A program made the position numbers and the translations under genes. DNA of 5,339 bases from JAXDLH01 sp034666705. GTDB taxonomy: Bacteria > Chloroflexota > UBA6077 > SHYK01. Below the pieces are notes generated by a model that was given only the letters and a program-made list of their open reading frames with translations, made no database searches and had not been told where the DNA came from. The stretch is from positions 1 to 5,339 of the forward strand of contig JAXDLH010000431.1 of NCBI GenBank assembly GCA_034666705.1, read 5' to 3'. Shown here one piece after another: positions 1 to 5,339 of this stretch (positions are counted from its first letter, which is position 1; every line of letters begins with the position of its first letter).

Positions 1-209
1 TACAGGTAAAAGATGGGGAAAGCAAGTTCATAAGGCTGCTTGCTGTCCAGCGCTTGGTCAACCAGTGATGCTGCTGCCCTGAGGTAAGCGTGGGCAAGCG
101 CGACATCGTCATACGGAGACGCCACTCCGCCGATCAGCACACCGCTCACCCACGTCTCATCGAGCTCCTGAGGTGGGTCCTGAAATACACGGTGCTGGAC
201 GTAGTCCAC
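1..209 (-). CDS. Uncharacterised protein, N-terminal 69 residues (gene continues past the left edge)
   Basis: An open frame without stops runs from GTG at 209 to the edge. It begins VDYVQHRVFQDPP (first residue read as Met), continues with WVSGVLIGGVASPYDDVALA (20-39), and reaches YELAFPIFYL (60-69) where it is cut. GGGAG lies five bases before the GTG, an excellent ribosome binding site; another in-frame GTG at 215 is overlapped by that site and is less likely. Upstream, the frame is closed by a TGA. The gene follows hsdR by 62 nt on the same strand with no visible terminator, so it is probably in the same transcript. Residues 34-55 look helical, and the Phe-Pro-Ile-Phe-Tyr-Leu run resembles the lead-in to a helix ending in an Arg-His pair in some HEPN-like helical proteins found near defence genes. 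That resemblance is from memory, and the diagnostic residues would lie outside the window. Function is unassigned. Confidence 0.72.
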   Translation of the reverse strand, partial: MDYVQHRVFQDPPQELDETWVSGVLIGGVASPYDDVALAHAYLRAAASLVDQALDSKQPYELAFPIFYL

Positions 210-271
210 GTTCACTCCCTGACTCCGTAACTCGTGCCTATGTCAGTTGCGCGCGGTCGCGATTGAATTCA
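210..271 (-). other. Short intergenic gap between hsdR and the left-edge gene
   Basis: These 62 bases follow the tandem TAG TGA end of hsdR. They hold an EcoRI-type GAATTC at 265-270. I see no stem-loop followed by a T-run that would act as an intrinsic terminator, and no convincing -35/-10 pair. The gap therefore gives no reason to separate the downstream gene from the hsd transcript. Confidence 0.5.
215..219 (-). promoter_or_regulatory. Ribosome binding site for the left-edge gene
   Basis: GGGAG is spaced five bases from the GTG at 209-207. It is the strongest Shine-Dalgarno match among the three gene starts seen in the window and decides the start of the partial gene. It is also the main evidence that this frame is a real gene rather than chance. 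Confidence 0.6.
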
Positions 272-3200
272 CTATTCGGTGACCCACTCGTCGCTCAGGA
301 GCGCCGCCTGTTCCAGCACGGTCTGCGTCGCTCGCTCTTGCTTGTCGGGCGGATAGCCATACTTGTTCAAGATCCGCTTCACCAGCACCCGCAGGCGGGC
401 CCGCGCACTCTCTTTGAGCGTCCAATCGATGCTCGTGTTCCGTCGCACTTGCTCCACCAACTCGCGCGCAATCATGCGGAGGGTCTCGTCGCCCAGCACT
501 TGCACCGCGGAGTCGTTGGTCTCCAGCGCACTGTAAAAAGCGAGTTCGTCGCTCGTTAGCCCGAGCGCGTCGCCCCGGGCCTCGGCCTCTTTCATCTCCT
601 TGGCGAGCTGGATCAGTTGCTCGATCACTTCGGCCGCCTGAATGCCACGGTTCTGATACCGCCGCAACGCTTGCTCCAACATTGCTGCAAAGGAGCGGCT
701 CGCAACCAGGTTCTTCCGCGACCGGTGCTGGATCTCGTCCCCAAGCAGCCGTTCTAGCAACTCGATGGCGAGGTTCTTCTGTGGTAGGCCGCGGATCTCC
801 GCCAGAAAGCTATCGGACAGAATTGAGATGTCCGGCTTCTCCAATCCGGCGAGGGCAAAGATGTCCACTACTCCCGCAGGTGTGATCGCCCGGGAGATGA
901 GCTGCTGCACCGCGTGCTCCATCTCGCTAGCCGCCAATTCACTTCGCGGGGTTGGCTTCACGAGACAACCACGAATAGTCTGGAAGAATCCGACCTCGTC
1001 GCGGAGCACGAGTGCCTCGTCGCGCGGGATGGCCAACGCAAATGCCTTTGAAAGATCAGCCACCGCATCGGCGAACCGCTTTTTGCCGTCATCGAGGCCG
1101 AGGATATGATCGATGGCACCGGGCAGCAGCCCCAAGGCTGCGGCCTTACTGGCTAGCGCAAGCTCGTAGTCAAAGCCGTGGAACATGGCAGTCACGACCT
1201 CATGCTTCTCCAGCATGACGGCGACCGCTTCGTTCTGGTCGATCGCGGTTTCGCCCTTCCCGCCACTCTCGCTGTAGCTCGCGAGCGCTTGCTTCAACTG
1301 CTCGGCAAGCCCGAGATAGTCGACAACCAGTCCGCCGGGCTTATCGCGAAACACCCGGTTCACCCGCGCGATCGCCTGCATCAGCGCGTGCCCCTGCATT
1401 GGCTTGTCGACGTACATCGTGTGGAGACACGGGACATCGAACCCTGTGAGCCACATGTCCCGGACGATGACGAGCTTCAAGGGATCGTCCGGGGCCTTGA
1501 ATCGCTTGGCAATGGCCTCGCGACCGGCCTTCGAGCGAATGTGCGGCTGCAGGTCCGACGGGTCTGAGGCAGACCCGGTCATGACGACCTTGATCGCACC
1601 CTTTGCATCGTCGTCGTGATGCCAACTCGGACGAAGCTGCACAATTGCGCGGTAGAGGTCGGCGCAGATGCGCCGGCTCATGGCCACTACCATGGCCTTG
1701 CCTTCCATTGCCGCAGCTCGATCTTCGTAGTGAGCCACGAGGTCCTCGGCCAGAAGTTGCAGACGCTTTTCTGTTCCAACCAGCGATTCGAGCGCGGCCC
1801 ACTTACTCCGGAGTCGTTGCCGCTGGGAATCCTCCTCGTTCTCAGTCAGCTCATCGAAGGTCGGGTCCAGCACTGGGCGCTCGGCCTCATTGAGCTCTAG
1901 CTTCGCAAGCCGGCTCTCATAGTAGATTGGCACAGTGGCGCCGTCAGCCACCGATTGCAGGATGTCGTACACGTCGATGTACTCGCCGAAGATCGCCTTG
2001 GTGCTTCGATCAGCGAGCTCGATCGGAGTCCCGGTGAAGCCGATAAACGAGGCGTGCGGCAGCGCGTCGTGCATATGCCGGGCGTACCCGTCGATAAAGT
2101 CATATTGGCTGCGGTGCGCTTCGTCGGCGATTACGACGATGTTGCGGCGATCTGAAAGCTTGGCATTTCGCTCAACCCCTGTGGGCAAGAACTTCTGGAT
2201 GGTGGTGAACACCACCCCACCCGACGCGACGTGCAAGAGCTCGCGAAGATGCTCGCGGTCGCGGGCTTGTTGTGGTACTTGGCGCATGAGGTCCTGACAC
2301 CGAGCGAACGTGCCGAAAAGTTGCTCATCCAGGTCGTTCCGATCCGTAATGACGACAATCGTGGGATTGTCCATCGCTGACTCGGCGATAAGTCGACCGG
2401 CATAGAAGGCCATTGTTAGGCTCTTGCCTGATCCTTGGGTGTGCCACACGACCCCGGCACGGCGGTCACCGGTCTGGCTTGCCGCCCGCAGCGTCTCCTC
2501 CACGGCATGATTCACCGCGTGAAATTGATGGTAGGCGGCGACCTTCTTCTGGAGAGTGACCCCGTCGTCGTCGAAAACGACGAAGTGCCGGAGGAAACGG
2601 AGGAGCCGCTCCTTTTCGAAGAGGCCACGGATTACCAGTGGCAACTCAGCGTAAGTTCCGGAGGGTGGCTCCTCACCGGCCACAGTGCGCCAGGGCATGA
2701 ATCGCTCAACGTCCGCGGTCAGGGAGCCGACTCGCGCGGTCATCCAGTCCGACGTGACGAGCAGCTCATTGAAGACCATGAGCGAGGGGATCTCGGCTTT
2801 GTAAGTTTGCAGCTGCTGGTAGGCAGCAACTACCGTCGCCGCTGGGTTGCCGGCGTCCTTCAGCTCAAAGACCCCGAGCGGCAAGCCGTTCACAAACACC
2901 ACCACATCTGGCCGCCGGTTGTGCTTGTCCTCGACGACGGTGAATTGGTTTACGACGAGCCAGTCATTGTTCTCCGGCTGCGCGAAGTCGATGAGTCGCA
3001 CCCGGTCACCAACGACGCGACCATCGCTGAGGGTGTATTCGACGGGCACCCCATCAACCAGCATCCGGTGAAAGGCGCGGTTATCGACTTCGAGCAACGG
3101 CGAGTCACGGCGGATTAGGCGGCGGATCGCCTGAAGCTGGGCATCTGCTGGCTGCTTCAGGTTCAGTCGCCAGATGGCATCTTCGAGCCGCTCGAGAAGG

Positions 3201-3337
3201 ACGACGTCGGCATAGCTCTTGCGCTCTTCAGACGCGCCATCGGGGGCGATCTCTGGGCCGCTTGCGACCGCATATCCAAGCTCGGCGAACGCACCGAGAG
3301 TAGCGTCCTCGACGTCGGCCTCTGTGAGCCCAGGCAA
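272..3337 (-). CDS. hsdR: Type I restriction-modification system, restriction and translocase subunit HsdR
   Basis: HsdR supplies ATP-driven DNA translocation and cleavage to the HsdM/HsdS complex. At 1021 residues it is a normal length. The N-terminal nuclease domain has the family opening TEADVEDATL and a PD-(D/E)xK core: D144 in RPDVVVFVN, then E158 and K160 in VFELKD. The helicase motor follows: Walker A QGSGKS (301-306), DEAH (405-408), motif III GFTGTP (433-438), TGFDVP (631-636) and the arginine-finger motif QAIARVNRVF (654-663). The C-terminal 200 residues (ITPAGVVDIFALAGL, then helices rich in Leu, Glu and Arg) match the HsdR C-terminal region, known as DUF3387, that contacts the methyltransferase. 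All catalytic residues are present and there is no internal stop. The assigned start is TTG with GAGG nine bases upstream, 24 nt after hsdS; it sits in the same frame as hsdS, and an ATG at 3362 may be the older start. The gene ends in tandem stops, TAG TGA. Confidence 0.95.
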   Translation of the reverse strand: MPGLTEADVEDATLGAFAELGYAVASGPEIAPDGASEERKSYADVVLLERLEDAIWRLNLKQPADAQLQAIRRLIRRDSPLLEVDNRAFHRMLVDGVPVEYTLSDGRVVGDRVRLIDFAQPENNDWLVVNQFTVVEDKHNRRPDVVVFVNGLPLGVFELKDAGNPAATVVAAYQQLQTYKAEIPSLMVFNELLVTSDWMTARVGSLTADVERFMPWRTVAGEEPPSGTYAELPLVIRGLFEKERLLRFLRHFVVFDDDGVTLQKKVAAYHQFHAVNHAVEETLRAASQTGDRRAGVVWHTQGSGKSLTMAFYAGRLIAESAMDNPTIVVITDRNDLDEQLFGTFARCQDLMRQVPQQARDREHLRELLHVASGGVVFTTIQKFLPTGVERNAKLSDRRNIVVIADEAHRSQYDFIDGYARHMHDALPHASFIGFTGTPIELADRSTKAIFGEYIDVYDILQSVADGATVPIYYESRLAKLELNEAERPVLDPTFDELTENEEDSQRQRLRSKWAALESLVGTEKRLQLLAEDLVAHYEDRAAAMEGKAMVVAMSRRICADLYRAIVQLRPSWHHDDDAKGAIKVVMTGSASDPSDLQPHIRSKAGREAIAKRFKAPDDPLKLVIVRDMWLTGFDVPCLHTMYVDKPMQGHALMQAIARVNRVFRDKPGGLVVDYLGLAEQLKQALASYSESGGKGETAIDQNEAVAVMLEKHEVVTAMFHGFDYELALASKAAALGLLPGAIDHILGLDDGKKRFADAVADLSKAFALAIPRDEALVLRDEVGFFQTIRGCLVKPTPRSELAASEMEHAVQQLISRAITPAGVVDIFALAGLEKPDISILSDSFLAEIRGLPQKNLAIELLERLLGDEIQHRSRKNLVASRSFAAMLEQALRRYQNRGIQAAEVIEQLIQLAKEMKEAEARGDALGLTSDELAFYSALETNDSAVQVLGDETLRMIARELVEQVRRNTSIDWTLKESARARLRVLVKRILNKYGYPPDKQERATQTVLEQAALLSDEWVTE

Positions 3338-3338
3338 G

Positions 3339-3362
3339 TCAACGAGCCTCGGCCTGGAGCAT
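3339..3362 (-). other. Seven-codon frame between hsdS and hsdR (TGATG overlap)
   Basis: The hsdS stop TGA (3364-3362) shares its last base with an ATG (3362-3360). That ATG opens a frame reading MLQAEAR and closing at TGA (3341-3339), just one base before the hsdR TTG at 3337. A GAGG lies ten bases before the ATG (3376-3373) and another GAGG nine bases before the TTG (3350-3347). Two readings fit: a remnant of the original hsdR start put out of frame by one extra base, or a short relay that lets ribosomes terminate and restart onto hsdR. The features are seen directly; the interpretation is open. Confidence 0.45.
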
Positions 3363-4711
3363 CACACGACTGCCTCGATGGCTTTCTTTGCTGCTCCGAT
3401 GCGGACCTCGCCTGAGAGCAGCTTAGGCAACAGCAGATCCCGCATGCCGGCCTGCGTCCGCGATTCATTGCGGTTTGCGATGATCCGTTGAAAGATGGGG
3501 CCCGCCATTTCGGCGAACCTTTGCGCGAGTGGTCGGTCTGGAACAACTACCGGCATACGCAGCAAGTCGTCTGCGTGTGCGCGCTGCCGACTCCCCGTGG
3601 TCCCGGTCGCCAGGGCCGCAAAACCTTCATGGAAGCCGGGGTCGGAGAGTTGAGAGTAGACGTACGCCTGAGAGACGCCCATCCTTGGGACAGCCACGAG
3701 AAACTCGGTCGAGCCGATCGCCCGGTGCGTTCCGCTGACTGACGGCAGCCAAACCCGGCGAGTCTCGGGATTGAGCTTCGAGATCAACACGCTTCCGGCG
3801 GGAATGAGGAACTTGGCGCTCTTGATCTCCGAACCCGACTGCACGGTGGGCTGCTGCTCATCGTCGTATGCCGGGATGCTGAAGTGATCGAACATCTCAT
3901 CCGGGTATTCCCCAGGCTCAATTACGCGCCGCACGAGCTCGATGATCGAGCCCAACGGCTCGACCGTCCATCCTGCAGGGATCGGGCCCATTTCCGAATC
4001 CACGAAAGCTGACGGGAAAAGCGCGGCCACCCCGGCGCACGTGCCGGGCGGTTCATGCAAAGCGCCCTTTGCCATTACTGGGACAAAGTCGACGAACCAG
4101 GAACGGAAGATGGCGGCTGCGAGCGCCTCGAGCGTGTGGTTCATCTTGCGAATTAGCTCGATCTTGTCGTCAAGCGTGCCGAGGATTCGAGCGATGGCGC
4201 GTTGTTCAGGCAGCGGCGGCAGGAGAAGCGGGAAGTCGCGAAGCAGCGATAGGTTCGTGTGCGGCACGCCCGTCACGATAGCGTTGGAGCGGAGGTAGTC
4301 CCGATGCGCAGGTGACTTGAAGATGTAGTAGATAAAACTTGCATCCACGCGAGCTGGATCCACCGTCAGTTTCATCTGGCTCTGCGACACCACCATGCGG
4401 TCGTAGCTTCCGGACGGAACGACAGCAACCTGTCCTCCGTGAAGGACGGCATTCCCACGCTGAGTGAAGACGAGATCGCCTGGCTCGGCGAGGTTCGCGG
4501 CAAGCCGGTTGGCCTTCTCCTCAGACACGAACACGAATTCGCCGGCAACCCAGCGATCCGGCCCAAGGTTCTGTCCCCGTATGACTGGAACACCTTGCGT
4601 CACGTAGTCTCTGGACACGAGGTCGGATCCGAATGGACCGCCCACCAACGCGTTCCTGTGCGGGGCAGCAATGTCTCCAACCGTGCACTCGGCCCAGTCG
4701 TCACCCGCCAA
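3362..4711 (-). CDS. hsdS: Type I restriction-modification system, DNA specificity subunit HsdS
   Basis: This 449-residue protein has the usual HsdS length and two-half layout. Target-recognition domain 1 covers about residues 6-160 and contains GGPFGSDL and GVPVIRGQNLG. Conserved helical region 1 spans about 163-208 (LLPPLPEQRAIARILGTLDD, then FRSWFVDF). A linker with AALFPSAFVDSEMGPIPAGW leads into domain 2 (about 247-390). Conserved helical region 2 (about 393-440) ends in LLLPKLLSGEVRI. Each recognition domain would read one half of a bipartite site, while the helices set the spacer length and dock two HsdM. The start is TTG at 4711, 11 nt inside hsdM, with GGAG seven bases upstream, implying translational coupling. 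No ATG near the N-terminus would preserve domain 1. The target sequence cannot be read from the protein. The two recognition domains are not visibly alike, so an asymmetric target is expected. Confidence 0.95.
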   Translation of the reverse strand: MAGDDWAECTVGDIAAPHRNALVGGPFGSDLVSRDYVTQGVPVIRGQNLGPDRWVAGEFVFVSEEKANRLAANLAEPGDLVFTQRGNAVLHGGQVAVVPSGSYDRMVVSQSQMKLTVDPARVDASFIYYIFKSPAHRDYLRSNAIVTGVPHTNLSLLRDFPLLLPPLPEQRAIARILGTLDDKIELIRKMNHTLEALAAAIFRSWFVDFVPVMAKGALHEPPGTCAGVAALFPSAFVDSEMGPIPAGWTVEPLGSIIELVRRVIEPGEYPDEMFDHFSIPAYDDEQQPTVQSGSEIKSAKFLIPAGSVLISKLNPETRRVWLPSVSGTHRAIGSTEFLVAVPRMGVSQAYVYSQLSDPGFHEGFAALATGTTGSRQRAHADDLLRMPVVVPDRPLAQRFAEMAGPIFQRIIANRNESRTQAGMRDLLLPKLLSGEVRIGAAKKAIEAVV

Positions 4712-5339
4712 AGCCCAACTCCGCTAGGTTCAGCTCAGTCTCTTCGTCAAGCAGCCGCCCCTGCATTATCTGCGCTCGAAGCGCACCTGTCAGTCGGCGC
4801 ATCTTGACATCGAGCGGCTCGTCGTCCCCCTCCGCTTCTTCGGCACCGACGTACCGCCCCGGCGTGAGCATATAGGAATGCCGGGCAATCTCTTCTTTCT
4901 TCGTCGCCCTGCAGAAGCCTGCGACGTCTGCATATTCGCCGGAATTCTTGTCGCCGCGCCAGGCATGGTAGGCTCCGGCAATCTTGGTGATATCCGCGTC
5001 AGAGAGCTCCCGATGGACACGGTCAATCAGCATTCCCAGTTTCCGGGCGTCGATGAAGAGTGTCTCACCACGTCGGTCTCGCAACCGATCACTCCTTTTG
5101 TCACGAGCCAGAAACCAGAGGCAGACGGGGATCTGAGTCGTGTAGAAGAGCTGACCCGGGAGCGCGACCATGCAGTCAACCAGGTCTTCCTCAACTAGCT
5201 TCTGGCGGATCGCTCCCTCGCCGCTCGCAATTGACGACATACTGCCATTTGCCAGGACGAATCCAGCTGTGCCGGTGGGCGCCAGATGATGGATAAAGTG
5301 TTGCACCCATGCGAAGTTCGCATTATTCGCCGGTGGGAC
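4701..5339 (-). CDS. hsdM: Type I restriction-modification system, methyltransferase subunit HsdM (C-terminal part, 5' end outside window)
   Basis: The frame is open from the right edge and ends at TGA (4703-4701), giving 212 C-terminal residues of a protein that is normally about 500 long. HsdM is the SAM-dependent adenine-N6 methyltransferase of type I systems; two copies join HsdS to modify the recognition site. Visible family signatures in order are VPPGNNANFAW at the edge, GFVLANGSMSS followed by the GEGAIR stretch, DLVDCMVALPGQLFYTTQIP, CLWFLARDKR, LFIDARK, HRELSD and AGAYHAWR, then a helical tail ending LAELGFGG. This stretch normally lies just after the catalytic NPPF motif, which together with the SAM-binding motif must be beyond the window, so activity cannot be judged here. 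No internal stop or frameshift is seen. It overlaps the start of hsdS by 11 nt and is the upstream gene of the operon section seen. Identity is confident from family knowledge. Confidence 0.95.
   Translation of the reverse strand, partial: VPPANNANFAWVQHFIHHLAPTGTAGFVLANGSMSSIASGEGAIRQKLVEEDLVDCMVALPGQLFYTTQIPVCLWFLARDKRSDRLRDRRGETLFIDARKLGMLIDRVHRELSDADITKIAGAYHAWRGDKNSGEYADVAGFCRATKKEEIARHSYMLTPGRYVGAEEAEGDDEPLDVKMRRLTGALRAQIMQGRLLDEETELNLAELGFGG
4719..4722 (-). promoter_or_regulatory. Ribosome binding site for hsdS, inside the end of hsdM
   Basis: GGAG lies seven bases before the TTG start of hsdS, within the codons for Ala-Glu near the HsdM C-terminus. It supports the TTG at 4711 as the real start. 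It also means that ribosomes finishing hsdM pass over the site, a standard arrangement for translational coupling of the two methyltransferase subunits. Confidence 0.65.

Noticed and set aside
210..271. Possible terminator or promoter between hsdR and the next gene
   Set aside because: There is no stable hairpin followed by T residues, and only a loose CTGACA-like match to a -35 box without a fitting -10 box.
173..559. Plus-strand open frame of 128 codons over the hsdR end and the intergenic gap
   Set aside because: It is antisense to the HsdR C-terminus and to the start of the left-edge gene; its composition (Arg, His, Leu rich) is typical of a shadow frame.
1341..1802. Minus-strand 153-codon open frame inside hsdR
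   Set aside because: It is an alternate frame of the helicase-coding region, rich in Arg, Gly and Ser and with no family signature, whereas the HsdR frame there shows intact helicase motifs.
2435..3118. Long plus-strand open frame of 227 codons opposite the N-terminal part of hsdR
   Set aside because: It lies entirely antisense to a strongly conserved HsdR region including the nuclease core, has no recognisable domain, and long antisense frames are expected opposite high-GC genes.
3362..4711. Phase-variable or shuffling specificity gene, with inverted repeats or a homopolymer tract in hsdS
   Set aside because: No long homopolymer or simple repeat is visible in hsdS, and there is no second hsdS copy or recombinase within the window.
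1..5339. Insertion sequence, CRISPR array, tRNA or phage attachment site
   Set aside because: I saw no transposase signatures, terminal inverted repeats, regularly spaced repeats or tRNA-like folds; nearly all of the window is accounted for by coding sequence.

Overview
The window carries the downstream part of a type I restriction-modification operon, all read from the minus strand in the order hsdM (its 5' part lies beyond the right edge), hsdS, hsdR. The start of a fourth, unrecognised gene runs off the left edge. Base composition is GC-rich (estimated by eye at about 60%), and three of the four genes use non-ATG starts, which suggests a high-GC bacterium. Nothing here fixes the phylum. 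Restriction-modification loci are commonly transferred, so the genes are poor taxonomic markers.

Layout, right to left in the direction of transcription. Positions 5339-4701 encode the C-terminal 212 residues of the HsdM methyltransferase. Positions 4711-3362 encode HsdS, a specificity subunit with two target-recognition domains and two conserved helical spacers; its TTG start lies inside the end of hsdM (11-nt overlap). Positions 3337-272 encode HsdR, with an intact PD-(D/E)xK nuclease core, a complete superfamily-2 helicase motor and the C-terminal assembly region. A 62-nt gap (271-210) with a clear Shine-Dalgarno sequence leads to a GTG-started reading frame at 209-1, cut by the window edge. 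It is probably co-transcribed.

How they work together: two HsdM and one HsdS would form the methyltransferase that marks a bipartite DNA site on the host chromosome. Adding HsdR would give the restriction complex, which translocates DNA from unmethylated sites and cuts at a distance. The tight spacing implies translational coupling and a balanced subunit ratio. The last gene may be an accessory or simply a neighbour; too little is visible to decide.

I see no evidence of a wholly new system. The points most worth a second look are the left-edge gene fragment and the hsdS-hsdR junction. At the junction, a TGATG overlap opens a seven-codon frame that stops one base before hsdR, which may be a recent one-base frameshift at the hsdR start or a coupling device.
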